This document shows, piece by piece, positions 1-8,779 of a stretch of 64,000 bases of DNA. Positions within the stretch are counted from its first letter, which is position 1. Each line of letters begins with the position of its first letter. The stretch is from an uncultured Catenibacillus sp. (GTDB lineage Bacteria; Bacillota; Clostridia; Lachnospirales; Lachnospiraceae): the NCBI GenBank assembly GCA_934339005.1, contig CAKRHR010000005.1, forward strand, positions 1 through 64,000. Reading direction: 5' to 3'. The position numbers were made by a program, and so were the translations under genes. The notes beneath the pieces were generated by a model that was given only the letters and a program-made list of their open reading frames with translations, ran no database searches and had not been told where the DNA came from.

Positions 1-136
1 CTGATTTTCTGGCTTCAAATAATTCTTTCCTTTTTTCATAGCTGGAGCTGCCTTCAGATACCCAGATAAAAAATTGATTCATATCTTTGATCTCAAGCCC
101 GGATTCCTTCAGACATTCAATAAAAATGTGCTTGAC
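1..136 (-). pseudogene. MerR-family regulator fragment lacking its HTH
   Basis: Read on the minus strand, the first 136 bases encode VKHIFIECLKESGLEIKD followed by MNQFFIWVSEGSSSYEKR. This matches the segment just after the HTH of MerR-family regulators (the 'FI..L..SG..I.D...F' helix and the 'G..S...R..L' dimerisation region). A TAG codon at 137-139 lies immediately upstream in frame, and there is no start codon or N-terminal helix-turn-helix. The DNA-binding domain is therefore missing in place and the frame continues off the left window edge. It abuts a MerR-type promoter, which suggests a deletion that fused the operator to the middle of the gene. It may be a dead gene. A sequencing or assembly join is the alternative. 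Confidence 0.6.
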
Positions 137-162
137 CTAAAGTTAACTTTAGGCTGTATGAT
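132..162 (+). promoter_or_regulatory. MerR-type promoter with 19-bp spacer and 18-bp palindrome
   Basis: The -35 TTGACC (132-137) and -10 TATGAT (157-162) are separated by 19 bp. The perfect palindrome CCTAAAGTTAACTTTAGG (136-153) fills the spacer. A 19-20 bp spacer holding a dyad is the hallmark of MerR-activated promoters. It points rightward, but no gene follows on the + strand until nhaC at 1288, so its natural target appears to be lost. Confidence 0.7.
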
Positions 163-274
163 ATGAGTGTCAAAAGTAAATTTTGCCACTCATTGATGTT
201 CGGCATGTCAATAAGTCTAAAGTGCTCATTTGTGCAAGCACAATCGCAATTTAGACTTTTGACACTTACATCAT
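158..274. repeat. Palindromic intergenic repeat, copy 1
   Basis: ATGATATGAGTGTCAAAAGT (158-177) and ACTTTTGACACTTACATCAT (255-274) form imperfect inverted arms around a roughly 77-bp centre that itself contains small stems. The arm sequence recurs in other intergenic regions of this window (17622, 41201, 48948), which defines a dispersed repeat family. I see no coding potential here. Confidence 0.5.
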
Positions 275-372
275 AAAATTAGTTTTTGCATACGTTTAAA
301 AGCTATAATAAGGAAATCGGTAAAAAAGATGAAAGTCTGCAACGCAAAGCTATAGAGCCTGTAAAATGACAG

Positions 373-402
373 CCAGCTACAACTTTTAAGATGTAGCTGG
401 CC
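373..402 (-). terminator. Hairpin downstream of the pilin gene
   Basis: GCCAGCTACA and TGTAGCTGGC form a 10-bp perfect stem with a 10-base loop, about 45 bp past the pilin stop codon. The run after the stem on the minus strand (TGTCATTTTA) is only weakly T-rich, so termination is plausible but not certain. Confidence 0.45.
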
Positions 403-445
403 GGAAAGGCAGTGCTTTTTAATCCTTTGTTTTCTGCTTTAATAC

Positions 446-1099
446 TCAAGGTGTAGATGAACCGATGCCAAGAGTAGCACGTATAGAGGCACAAGACCAA
501 ATATAGGATGAGGTAGGATCGTTATTGTTATCCTTGTCTATGGCAGCTATATAATAAATGGTACCATAATAAGAAGCATAAGCGTCAGTTATTGTGCCGT
601 ACTCAGTTGTCTCTCCGATTTTATATGCGGCATACTGTTTAGTGTCCGAAAAATAGACACCTAAATATCCTCGAGCAGTGTAGATGATACAATGAACCTG
701 ACCGTCACCATTGATCATAGCAAAAAAATGACCGGAATCATCTTGTAAACTATGTACTTCAGATAACCGTACTGTTTCATCATAGCGTTCTTTTGATTTA
801 GTATTGTCATCGAGAAAACTACTAAGTGGAGCAGGTTTGCCTGTTGAACTGGCGAGTGTTTTGTTACCACCTGACGTATTAGATACTTTCCATTGTGTTG
901 CCCCACCATATAATTCAGATGTTACTGTCTGAACAGCCTCATGTAGCATTCGTGTTTCGGCGATGACTTTATCTTTTTTTGCTTTGTCGATATAACCGAT
1001 GAGCGAAGGAATGAGCAGTGCTGCAAGAATAGCCAGAATGGTCAGAACAACAATCAATTCCACGAGCGTAAAACCGTGCTTTTTGTTTTTTGAATACAT
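446..1099 (-). CDS. Type IV pilin-like / pseudopilin protein
   Basis: This 217-residue protein begins with a short basic leader (MYSKNKKHG) and then FTLVELIVVLTILAILAALL, the class III prepilin signal. It would be cut after Gly9 by a prepilin peptidase, leaving an N-methylated Phe and a hydrophobic helix used for fibre assembly. The rest (about residues 40-217) is a soluble domain with no family I recognise. A GGAG site sits 8-10 bases before the ATG. No peptidase, ATPase or assembly platform lies next to it, so it is a solitary pilin that would depend on machinery encoded elsewhere. Major versus minor pilin versus pseudopilin cannot be decided from sequence. Confidence 0.85.
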   Translation of the reverse strand: MYSKNKKHGFTLVELIVVLTILAILAALLIPSLIGYIDKAKKDKVIAETRMLHEAVQTVTSELYGGATQWKVSNTSGGNKTLASSTGKPAPLSSFLDDNTKSKERYDETVRLSEVHSLQDDSGHFFAMINGDGQVHCIIYTARGYLGVYFSDTKQYAAYKIGETTEYGTITDAYASYYGTIYYIAAIDKDNNNDPTSSYIWSCASIRATLGIGSSTP

Positions 1100-1192
1100 T
1101 TTATAATCTCCATTAAATTAAAATTTACTTCAATATCAGTAGTATAACGGAAAATATATATTAAAACAAGAGGTGAACAGGTATAAGATAAA

Positions 1193-1257
1193 ATAGTGTC
1201 AGCTATTCTTAGTTTGTGTACCATATATCAGCTATTGTATGCTATAATGGACACTAT
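1193..1257 (+). promoter_or_regulatory. Promoter with flanking inverted repeat upstream of nhaC-like gene
   Basis: An extended -10 (TGCTATAAT, 1240-1248) without a clear -35 lies 40 bp before the transporter start. It is flanked by the inverted repeat ATAGTGTC (1193-1200) / GACACTAT (1250-1257), and TCAGCTATT is directly repeated at about 1199 and 1228. These could be binding sites for an unidentified regulator. Confidence 0.4.
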
Positions 1258-1287
1258 CAGAATTATTTAGCGAAAGGAAAAAGAATA

Positions 1288-2634
1288 ATGGAAAAAGGAA
1301 ACGGAAAAGCATTATTTCCTATAGTAGTTTTTGTCGTTTTGTATCTGGGGCTTGGAATGTTGTTTGAGTACGGTTTAGATATTGAGATGGGATTTTACAA
1401 GATTCCTGTGATTGTTGTATTTCTGGTTGCATTACTTGTTGCCTGTCTGCAAAACAGAGGTCTTTCATTAAATGATAAACTTGAGATTATGGGAAAAGGT
1501 ATTAGTAATCCGAATATTATTACAATGATCATTATATTTATGTTAGCAGGTATTTTTGTAGGTGTTGTAGGAAGAACATCTGCAAATAGTGTAGCATATT
1601 TTATCTTGTCACTGATTCCGCCGCAGTTTGCTGTAGTCGTTCTTTTTATAGTCAGCTGTTTTGTATCACTTGCAATGGGCACATCTGTGGGAACGATTAC
1701 TTTGATTGTGCCAATTGGCATTGCGGTATCACAGGCTTCCGGATTTTCTATGCCGCTTTGTATTGCTTCAGTTATGAGTGGGGCGATGTTTGGGGATAAC
1801 CTGTCTTTTATATCTGATACAACAATTGCCGCATGTAACGGACAGGGCTGTAAAATGCAAGATAAATTTAAGGAAAACTTTTTTATAGCTTTGCCGGCAG
1901 CAATCATCAGTATAGTGATTATTTTGATTTTATCTGTGAAAAATTATAATGGTGGTTTTGTTAAAGAAGAGTATGATCTGATTCAGACAATTCCATACAT
2001 TCTGGTACTGATTGGTGGTATTATCGGATTAAATGTATTTCTTGTGCTGATTGTCGGTATTATCAGTGGTTCATTTATTATGATGGCAACAGGCATGATA
2101 TTGCCGACAGATTTAATCGGTAATATGGGAGAAGGTGCAGCAGGTATGTTTGAAACAAGCATGGTTGCAATACTCGTTGCTTCAATTTGTGCACTGATTA
2201 AAGAAAATGGTGGATTTACGGCGTTGCTATACTGGATAAAAAAAGTATTCCGAGGCAGAAAAGGTGGACTTCTTGGTATGGGATTACTTGTAGGTTTGAT
2301 GGATATTGCGACTGCCAATAACACAGTCGCGATTGTGATGGCAAATCCGATTGCAAAAGAAATGTCGAGAGATTATGGAATCAGCAACAGGAAAGCAGCC
2401 TCCATACTGGATACATTTTCCTGCATATTTCAGGGTATTATTCCATATGGAGCACAGATGCTTGTGGCAATCTCTGCAGCAGCAGGATTAGGAGAGATAG
2501 TCAGTGCGTTTGATATACTGCCATTGTTGTTTTATCCATATATGCTTTTGCTGAGCTCACTTCTGTTTATTATTTTTGGAAAAGAAAAATCAACAGGCGC
2601 ACAGACAATCGGTAAATCTTCTATGAATGAATAA
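1288..2634 (+). CDS. NhaC-family Na+/H+ antiporter-like membrane protein
   Basis: The protein has 448 residues and about a dozen hydrophobic segments. The signature GDNLSFISDTTIAA (around residue 170) matches the conserved 'GD..S..SDTT' ion-binding loop of the NhaC superfamily. MGTSVGT earlier and ATANNTVAIVMANPIA later match the family's inverted-repeat loops. It probably exchanges Na+ for protons or for an organic substrate: NhaC relatives include malate-lactate and amino-acid antiporters, so the substrate is open. The ATG at 1288 is chosen over an upstream in-frame start because GAAAGGAAA precedes it and the upstream extension is non-hydrophobic and unlike the family. Confidence 0.85.
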   Translation: MEKGNGKALFPIVVFVVLYLGLGMLFEYGLDIEMGFYKIPVIVVFLVALLVACLQNRGLSLNDKLEIMGKGISNPNIITMIIIFMLAGIFVGVVGRTSANSVAYFILSLIPPQFAVVVLFIVSCFVSLAMGTSVGTITLIVPIGIAVSQASGFSMPLCIASVMSGAMFGDNLSFISDTTIAACNGQGCKMQDKFKENFFIALPAAIISIVIILILSVKNYNGGFVKEEYDLIQTIPYILVLIGGIIGLNVFLVLIVGIISGSFIMMATGMILPTDLIGNMGEGAAGMFETSMVAILVASICALIKENGGFTALLYWIKKVFRGRKGGLLGMGLLVGLMDIATANNTVAIVMANPIAKEMSRDYGISNRKAASILDTFSCIFQGIIPYGAQMLVAISAAAGLGEIVSAFDILPLLFYPYMLLLSSLLFIIFGKEKSTGAQTIGKSSMNE

Positions 2635-2648
2635 TATCAAATAAAGAA

Positions 2649-2957
2649 TTAATGAAAGAATTCCACAATAAATACAGTCATACATGATGCCAATGCCACT
2701 ATTGTGAGGCTTTTGCCTTTGAGGGCAAAGAGGACTGCAACGATAAGTCCTGCAAGAGCACCTACCCACCAATGTGTTGCGTAGAAGATGGCAGGAATTG
2801 TCATCGCTGTGAGGACTGTATAGGGAATATAATACAAAAAAGAGCGGATAAAGCGGTTGCTTATCCGTTTTTTTATTGCGGCAAAAGGAATGACGCGAAT
2901 CAGGTAAGTTGATCCTGCCAGTATCAGCAGATATATGAAAAAAATATCGTTTCTCAT
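2649..2957 (-). CDS. azlD: AzlD-like branched-chain amino acid export subunit
   Basis: This is a 102-residue protein with four hydrophobic segments. The family-type sequence LIRVIPFAA near residue 20 and the late segment GKSLTIVALASCMTVFIVE mark the AzlD (YgaH) family. It pairs with AzlC encoded 46 bp upstream to form a branched-chain amino acid exporter of the LIV-E type. The ATG at 2957 (MRNDIFF) has GGAGG upstream. A longer in-frame reading would run into the azlC coding end and is not family-like. Confidence 0.85.
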   Translation of the reverse strand: MRNDIFFIYLLILAGSTYLIRVIPFAAIKKRISNRFIRSFLYYIPYTVLTAMTIPAIFYATHWWVGALAGLIVAVLFALKGKSLTIVALASCMTVFIVEFFH

Positions 2958-3003
2958 GATATATGTAAGCCTCCATGGATATATAGTGAGTATCCCGCCA
3001 GAT

Positions 3004-3717
3004 TTAAGTATCCGTATTTGCATCTTCATCACAATCCTTAACAGGAAACAACAATGAGCCAAGAATTGCAGCAACAATAGCTGTTACGGTAATGGTGATA
3101 CCACTTGAAATTTTAGATAACAGCGGAATGTAGTAAAAAAGACAACTGATGATAATAGCCAGAGTGACCACAAAAATAACCGCTTTGGATTTCTTCATTT
3201 CAGGTACGACAATTGCAACAAACATACCATAAATAGCAAGGCTTAAGGCGCTCATCAATCGATCCGGCAGGATGCCGCCAAGGATTGCACCGAGTAATGT
3301 GCCAAGTGCCCAACCGATATAAGGCAGTGTGGCAAGTCCTGCAAAGAAACTGCGTTTGACTGCTTTTTCCTGAGATGCTACGGCAAAAACCTCATCAGTC
3401 ATCATAAAACCGAGTATCCAACGATAAATGCCACGAAATTTAGGATCGGTTTTTTGTCCGATGGAAATAGACATGAAAGCGTAACGTATATTAATCGTGA
3501 TTTGAGAAATCAGCATTTGAATATATTGACCGGGATGCATCATGATGCCAATACCGGCAAACTGACCGGCAGATGTGACAGTGAACATTGAAATCAAGAC
3601 AGCCTGCCACCAGAGAAGACCATAAGAAACAGCCATAATTCCAAATGTAAACGAAACCGACAGATAACCTAGGGCAATAGGAATCCCGGCTCGAACACCG
3701 CGAATGTAATTGTTCAT
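3004..3717 (-). CDS. azlC: AzlC-like branched-chain amino acid exporter, large subunit
   Basis: This is a 237-residue integral membrane protein starting MNNYIRGVRAGIPIALGY, the standard AzlC/YgaZ N-terminus (G...P...GY...F..G). SAGQFAGIGIM and LMTDEVFAVA-like motifs (GFMMTDEVFAVAS) are also family landmarks. With AzlD it would export leucine, isoleucine or valine, or analogues. GGAGTTATTAGAACT precedes the ATG. azlC and azlD form a two-gene leftward operon divergent from the GH31 gene. Confidence 0.9.
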   Translation of the reverse strand: MNNYIRGVRAGIPIALGYLSVSFTFGIMAVSYGLLWWQAVLISMFTVTSAGQFAGIGIMMHPGQYIQMLISQITINIRYAFMSISIGQKTDPKFRGIYRWILGFMMTDEVFAVASQEKAVKRSFFAGLATLPYIGWALGTLLGAILGGILPDRLMSALSLAIYGMFVAIVVPEMKKSKAVIFVVTLAIIISCLFYYIPLLSKISSGITITVTAIVAAILGSLLFPVKDCDEDANTDT

Positions 3718-3860
3718 AGTTCTAATAACTCCATATGTAAATCATTTTATTTAAATCCTAAAATATTATTTTATCATAAATAGAATAAAAAAGCACATAA
3801 AAATAAGCAGATAATTTTTGGCTAAAAAAGATATTTATAAAGGTACAAATTTATGATATA

Positions 3861-3889
3861 TTGAATACGAAAACGTTACCGATTATACA
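3861..3889 (+). promoter_or_regulatory. Promoter of the GH31 gene with internal LacI-type half operator
   Basis: TTGAAT (3861-3866) and TATACA (3884-3889) are 17 bp apart. The spacer carries AACGTTACCG (3872-3881), identical to the left half of the perfect palindrome at 6289. A LacI-family repressor bound here would block RNA polymerase directly. Confidence 0.55.
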
Positions 3890-3984
3890 TTTTGACTAAA
3901 AATATAATGAATTTCGATGGGGAAAAAGATGTATAAACGGTACAGGAAGAGAAAATAGTAAAAGCAAAGGGGGAGGCTAATTAT

Positions 3985-6177
3985 ATGTTTAGCGAAGCAG
4001 AAACACAATATAATCCGCAATGTGGGGTGCGAAGAACAATTTTTTCAGACGAATATGATTTCCTCACAAAAATTGAATCAGTGTGTGCCAAAGAAGATGG
4101 AATACATTTTTTAGTACGCACATGGAAAGAACGTACAGCAACAGTTCATATTACATTTTTGACACCATCGGTATTCAGATTTATGATGGTGCCGGAGATG
4201 ACTGCAACAAGCCACAGACAGGTGGTGGTAGAAGATGTACCTGAAACAGATTTTGAAACAAAAAATGCAAAATTTACAGAAAATGAAGATATGTATATAT
4301 ATGAAACAAATCAGTTGAGTCTTCATTTTTCAAAAAACTACTGGGAAATGTCCATATATCAGAATGGAAAATTATTGACTAAAGAACAGGCTTTTGATAC
4401 GAATGTCGATAACCGGTGGAAACAGCTTCCGACAGGATTTAGAGTAGATACATCTGGAAAAAGTATAGCCTCATTTGAGCAGTTTGTATTATTCTCCGAT
4501 GAGCAATTTTGGGGATTTGGAGAGAAATTTACACATTTTAATAAACGTGGACAAAGAATAGAGTGTTGGCAAAAAGATGCATTGTCTACTAATACGGAAG
4601 ATTCATATAAAAGCCATCCGTATTTTACAAGCAGCCGCGGTTACTCTGTATTATTGAATACATTTACGCGTTCATCATTTGATATGGGTGCGTCTTCGTG
4701 GATCAGTTATCAGATGGGCAGTGACGATCCTATTCTGGATTACATTTTCCTGGCAGAAGAAAGCAAAGACTATAAGAAGTTATTGCAGCAGTATTTGCAG
4801 ATTACAGGGCAGATACCTATGATCCCACAGTGGGCCTTTGGGTTCTGGATGTCAAAATGCTCTTATATGAGCCGTAAAGAAGTCGAAGATGTTGTTGCTG
4901 ATGCTGAAAAATTTGGTATAGGTATCGATGTAATTCATATCGATTGCTGGCAGAGGCAGGATATGTTTGGTACATGGGAATGGGATACAGAACATTTTCC
5001 TGAACCGGAAGAAATGATTAAAGAATTAAATAAAAAGAATATACATTTAAGTCTTTGGAATTATCCGTACCTGCAGGAAAATTCACCGATATTTAAAGAA
5101 CTGGCAGAACGTGGATTTTTTATAAAAAATAAAGAAGGGCAGCCTGCGATGTTTAAAGCAACTGCTGATTCAGAGTTTTTATGTGCCTGCTTTGATTTTA
5201 CAAATCCGGAATTTCTGGCATGGTATGAGGAACGCGTGAAAAAAATCGTCAGAATGGGTGTATCAGTGATTAAAACGGATTTCTCCGAAGCAGTACCTGA
5301 AGATGTTGTATTTTATAATGGCATGAGCGGACGAGAAGGACATAATCTTCTGACATATTTGTACGCAAAAAATATATATACATGGATGAAGGAAATTTGT
5401 GATGAACGTGGAGAATTGCCATTACTTTGGGGACGCAGTGGTTATGTGGGTTCTCATACGATTCCTGCAGCATGGGCAGGAGATTCTTCCAGTGATAAGG
5501 CTAATCACAGTGCAATCCTTCAGGCCGGACTTGGGATGGCTATGTCCGGTGTATCTTTCTGGGGTTATGATCTTGGTGGATTTTATAACACAGGTTATAT
5601 CGGAAATGAGGAATGTCCGGATGTAGAAGATTACCTTTCATCTGTGCAGATGGGATTATGGATGCCATTATCAAGAGCGCACGGCAAAACACCGAGAGAG
5701 CCATGGCAGTATGGAGATATGGCATTGAAAGAAGTTAAAAAATGGATTAACTTCAGACATCGTCTTGTACCATACCTTTATCACACAGCCTGTCAGAGTC
5801 ATCAGTTTGGCATTCCAATGATTCGTCCGCTTGTGATGGAATATCCGAAAGATCCAATCGCAAAGATACAGAATCTGTCATATATGCTTGGTGATGCATT
5901 GCTTATTTCACCAGGATTTGACAGAGATGAATATGAACTGTATCTTCCAGAAGGCCGGTGGCAGGATATCGAAAGTAAAGAAGTATATGAGGGAAAGACA
6001 TTTGTTCATATAGAAAACAAAGCTTTTGCTGATGGTGGTACATCTCTTCGGGTTTTCCAGAAAGAAGGAACAAGTATACCATTGTTTGCTCAAAAAGAAG
6101 TATTGCATGTGCCTGCACAACTATGGAAACAGGAAGATCTTGAATTTATGACATTTCAGAAAAAAGATGTTGATTAG
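3985..6177 (+). CDS. Glycoside hydrolase family 31 (alpha-glucosidase/alpha-xylosidase type)
   Basis: This 730-residue protein has no signal peptide, so it should act on imported sugars in the cytoplasm. An N-terminal beta-sandwich (to about residue 270) precedes a TIM barrel. The catalytic nucleophile is Asp432 in IKTDFSEA, matching the KTDFGE motif of YicI-like enzymes. The acid/base is Asp500 in AAWAGDSSSD. FWGYDLGGF follows, as in the family. It hydrolyses non-reducing alpha-glucosides or alpha-xylosides. The 'KTDF' nucleophile context leans towards YicI-like alpha-xylosidase, while the neighbouring malQ favours alpha-glucans, so specificity is undecided. GGGGGAGG precedes the ATG. Confidence 0.9.
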   Translation: MFSEAETQYNPQCGVRRTIFSDEYDFLTKIESVCAKEDGIHFLVRTWKERTATVHITFLTPSVFRFMMVPEMTATSHRQVVVEDVPETDFETKNAKFTENEDMYIYETNQLSLHFSKNYWEMSIYQNGKLLTKEQAFDTNVDNRWKQLPTGFRVDTSGKSIASFEQFVLFSDEQFWGFGEKFTHFNKRGQRIECWQKDALSTNTEDSYKSHPYFTSSRGYSVLLNTFTRSSFDMGASSWISYQMGSDDPILDYIFLAEESKDYKKLLQQYLQITGQIPMIPQWAFGFWMSKCSYMSRKEVEDVVADAEKFGIGIDVIHIDCWQRQDMFGTWEWDTEHFPEPEEMIKELNKKNIHLSLWNYPYLQENSPIFKELAERGFFIKNKEGQPAMFKATADSEFLCACFDFTNPEFLAWYEERVKKIVRMGVSVIKTDFSEAVPEDVVFYNGMSGREGHNLLTYLYAKNIYTWMKEICDERGELPLLWGRSGYVGSHTIPAAWAGDSSSDKANHSAILQAGLGMAMSGVSFWGYDLGGFYNTGYIGNEECPDVEDYLSSVQMGLWMPLSRAHGKTPREPWQYGDMALKEVKKWINFRHRLVPYLYHTACQSHQFGIPMIRPLVMEYPKDPIAKIQNLSYMLGDALLISPGFDRDEYELYLPEGRWQDIESKEVYEGKTFVHIENKAFADGGTSLRVFQKEGTSIPLFAQKEVLHVPAQLWKQEDLEFMTFQKKDVD

Positions 6178-6247
6178 CTATAGTGCACAAAAACGGTGCA
6201 TAAAAAATGTGAAAATGGATAAAAATAAAAAAGATATGTCAAAAGTA

Positions 6248-6276
6248 TTGAAAAATTGAATAATGAGTGGTAATAT
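6248..6276 (+). promoter_or_regulatory. Promoter of the alpha-glucoside transporter genes
   Basis: TTGAAA (6248-6253) and TAATAT (6271-6276) have 17-bp spacing. The inferred start near 6283 lies just before the palindromic operator at 6289, a classic roadblock arrangement. Confidence 0.5.
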
Positions 6277-6288
6277 CTAACATATGAA

Positions 6289-6306
6289 AACGTTACCGGT
6301 AACGTT
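6289..6306. promoter_or_regulatory. Perfect 18-bp LacI-family operator
   Basis: AACGTTACCGGTAACGTT is an exact palindrome with the central CG and flanking AACG/CGTT expected for LacI/GalR-type repressors. A weaker related core (TACCGATAAC) lies about 12 bp downstream at 6318-6327. The likely ligand is the LacI-family regulator at 12629, the only such gene in the window. Confidence 0.75.
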
Positions 6307-6390
6307 ATAGATATTAATACCGATAACTGGTTTCGAAGACAATTTTAAAATTATTATGCAAAATGCATAAAAAACAAGGAGGAGTATATT

Positions 6391-7794
6391 ATGAAGAAGG
6401 CAAAAGTACTTGTTACAGCGGCAGTAGTTGCAGCGATGACTGCATCAACACTTGCAGGTTGTGGTAATTCAAGTGACAAGGGAACTACAGATCAGGGTAG
6501 CAATGCACCAGCTGCTGATGATGCTGCAAAAGACACACAGGCAGCAGATGCAGCAGATGCAGGTGATGAATCTGCAGGGGGCGGCAGCGTTTATATGTTG
6601 AACTTCAAACCGGAAGTTGACCAGCAGATGAAGGATCTTGCCGAAATTTATACAGAACAGACAGGTGTTCCTGTAACTATTGTTACAGCAGCATCCGGTA
6701 CTTATGAACAGACTCTGACATCAGAGATGGCTAAGACAGAATGCCCAACAATATTTTTCTTTGAACCTTCATTTAAAAATGATTGGAAAGATTATATGTA
6801 TGATTTTACAGGCTCATTTTTTGATGAACATCTGACAGCTGAACCTGAAAAACTTGATTCTGGTGAATTTGTTGGTATTCCATACGCAGTAGAAAGTTAT
6901 GGTATTATTTATAACGTAGATTTACTTGATCAGTATTGTGCTCTTGATAATGCAGTAATTTCAAGCGCAGCTGATATTGTCGATTTTGATACTTTAAAAG
7001 CTGTAGCTGATGATATTCAGGCAAGAAAAGATGAATTAGGTGTTGAAGGCGCATTCACATCTGCAGGTCTTGATGGATCTTCATACTGGAGATTTGTAAC
7101 ACACCTTGTTAATATGCCTATTTACTGGGAAATGGAAGATAAAGGCGTTGACGAATTAAAAGAACTTGATGGCACATATGTATACGGATACAAGAACCTG
7201 ATTGATCTTTACTTTACAGATGCTACATGTGATCCAACATTATTAAGTGGTAAAACTGGTGATGATGCGATGGCAGAATTCTGTGAAGGTCAGGCAGTAT
7301 TTTATCAGAACGGTACTTGGGCATGGACACCAGATGGTGATATGGCAGGTATGAACGTTGCTTTCCTTCCTCTTTACACAGGTGTTCCTGCTGAAAAAGA
7401 TGCGATTGGTGTTTGCTCAGGTTCTGGTAACTTCATGGCAGTAAATAAAAAAGCCAGCCCAGAAAATGTTGAAGCTTCATTAAAATTCCTTGAATGGATG
7501 TTCTCATCTGATGAAGGTAAAGAAGCTGTTGCCGGCTCTATGGCATTTAACTGCCCAATGGATACATTCAGTGACGTTGAACTTGATAATCCATTATTTG
7601 CAAGTGCTAACTCATATGTAGAAGCTGGAAAGACAGCAGTAAGCTGGAAAGGATTTTCTCAGATTCCAGATGAAAACTGGAAAACAGAACTTTCATCAGC
7701 ACTTATTGAATATGCTCAGGGTACAGGCGACTGGGATACAGTAGAAAAATGTTTCACAGAAAAATTCGCAGAAGAATGGGCTACAAAAGAATGA
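6391..7794 (+). CDS. Sugar ABC transporter substrate-binding lipoprotein
   Basis: This 467-residue protein has a lipoprotein signal (MKKAKVLVTAAVVAAMTAST then LAGC; lipidated Cys24) and an Ala/Asp/Gly-rich linker to about residue 65. The body is a family-1 extracellular solute-binding protein with PEVDQQMKDLAEIYTEQTG and GIPYAVESYGIIYN, typical of oligosaccharide binders. It would capture a malto- or isomalto-oligosaccharide at the membrane for the two permeases downstream. A very high RBS match (AAGGAGGAG) fits the high expression expected of binding proteins. A hairpin after its stop would raise its level over the permeases. Confidence 0.9.
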   Translation: MKKAKVLVTAAVVAAMTASTLAGCGNSSDKGTTDQGSNAPAADDAAKDTQAADAADAGDESAGGGSVYMLNFKPEVDQQMKDLAEIYTEQTGVPVTIVTAASGTYEQTLTSEMAKTECPTIFFFEPSFKNDWKDYMYDFTGSFFDEHLTAEPEKLDSGEFVGIPYAVESYGIIYNVDLLDQYCALDNAVISSAADIVDFDTLKAVADDIQARKDELGVEGAFTSAGLDGSSYWRFVTHLVNMPIYWEMEDKGVDELKELDGTYVYGYKNLIDLYFTDATCDPTLLSGKTGDDAMAEFCEGQAVFYQNGTWAWTPDGDMAGMNVAFLPLYTGVPAEKDAIGVCSGSGNFMAVNKKASPENVEASLKFLEWMFSSDEGKEAVAGSMAFNCPMDTFSDVELDNPLFASANSYVEAGKTAVSWKGFSQIPDENWKTELSSALIEYAQGTGDWDTVEKCFTEKFAEEWATKE

Positions 7795-7835
7795 TTTGAA
7801 TAGATAGTGATTTAGTCGCTAAGCTATGAGATGAT

Positions 7836-7891
7836 TCAAGCTGCCGTATAAGGGTAGATGCGTTTAGCCCTAATGCGGCAGCTTGATTTTT
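7836..7891 (+). terminator. Attenuating hairpin between binding protein and permeases
   Basis: TCAAGCTGCCGTATAAGGG pairs with CCCTAATGCGGCAGCTTGA (two small mismatches) and is followed by TTTTTA. It is a strong stem that likely causes partial termination or protects the upstream message. This would give an excess of binding protein. Confidence 0.75.
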
Positions 7892-7935
7892 ACTTGTAAC
7901 AATTTTGATTATTTGTAAGAAAGAGGGAATGTATT

Positions 7936-8778
7936 ATGCAAAAAGCGATGAAAAAATATTTCCCGATATTTGTGCTTCCTACAGCAATTGCTTTTATCGT
8001 TGGACATATCGTGCCGTTTATCATGGCATTTTACTTAAGTTTTTGTTCCTTTACGACTGTTAATGATGCAAAATTCGTTGGATTTTCCAATTATGCTAAG
8101 GTATTTACGGATTCGACATATCTGCATTCAATGCTTTTTTCTGCTTTGTTTACAGTTGTGACAGTTATTTTGATCAACGTATTTGCTTTTTTGATCGCAC
8201 TTGGATTAACTAGTAAGATCCGTGGAACGACAATTTTCAGAACAGTATTCTTCATGCCAAACCTGATCGGTGGTATCGTTCTTGGTTATATCTGGCAGCT
8301 CTTATTAAATGGTATTCTTGCACACTGGCAAAAAACATTAACATACAGTTCTGTCTATGGTTTCTGGGGATTGGTTATTCTTCTTTGCTGGCAGCAGATT
8401 GGTTATATGATGATCATTTATATTGCAGGTATTCAAAATATTTCAGGCGAAATGCTTGAAGCAGCTCAGGTAGATGGTGCAAACTGGCGTCAGAGATTAT
8501 TCAGTATTATTATTCCGTCTGTGCGTCCTTCAATTATCATCTGTACATTTTTGACATTGACAAACGGATTTAAACTGTTTGATCAAAACCTTGCTTTAAC
8601 AGGCGGTGAACCTTCACATGGCACAGAAATGGTTGCATTAAATATCTATAACACTTTCTACGGAAGCTCCGCTGTCTATAGAGGTGTAGGTCAGGCTAAA
8701 GCTGTTATTTTTGCAATTATCCTTGCAATCATTGGTTTTGCCCAGATGAAGATTCAATCAGAGAAGGGAGTGAAATAG
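7936..8778 (+). CDS. Sugar ABC transporter permease (MalF/UgpA type)
   Basis: The protein has 280 residues and six hydrophobic segments. The EAA loop EMLEAAQVDGANWRQRLFS (around residue 175) couples to the ABC ATPase. It pairs with the next gene, which starts 2 bp after this stop. GAGGGAAT precedes the ATG. It is about the normal length for short MalF-type permeases that lack the large periplasmic loop. Confidence 0.92.
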   Translation: MQKAMKKYFPIFVLPTAIAFIVGHIVPFIMAFYLSFCSFTTVNDAKFVGFSNYAKVFTDSTYLHSMLFSALFTVVTVILINVFAFLIALGLTSKIRGTTIFRTVFFMPNLIGGIVLGYIWQLLLNGILAHWQKTLTYSSVYGFWGLVILLCWQQIGYMMIIYIAGIQNISGEMLEAAQVDGANWRQRLFSIIIPSVRPSIIICTFLTLTNGFKLFDQNLALTGGEPSHGTEMVALNIYNTFYGSSAVYRGVGQAKAVIFAIILAIIGFAQMKIQSEKGVK

Positions 8779-8779
8779 T

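Noticed and set aside
2590..2976. 128-codon minus frame overlapping azlD
   Set aside because: It is out of frame with AzlD, is Cys/His/Arg-rich without a family match, and is a shadow of the real gene.
7836..7891. Small RNA or riboswitch between the binding protein and permease genes
   Set aside because: A single long stem with a T-run is better explained as an attenuating terminator.
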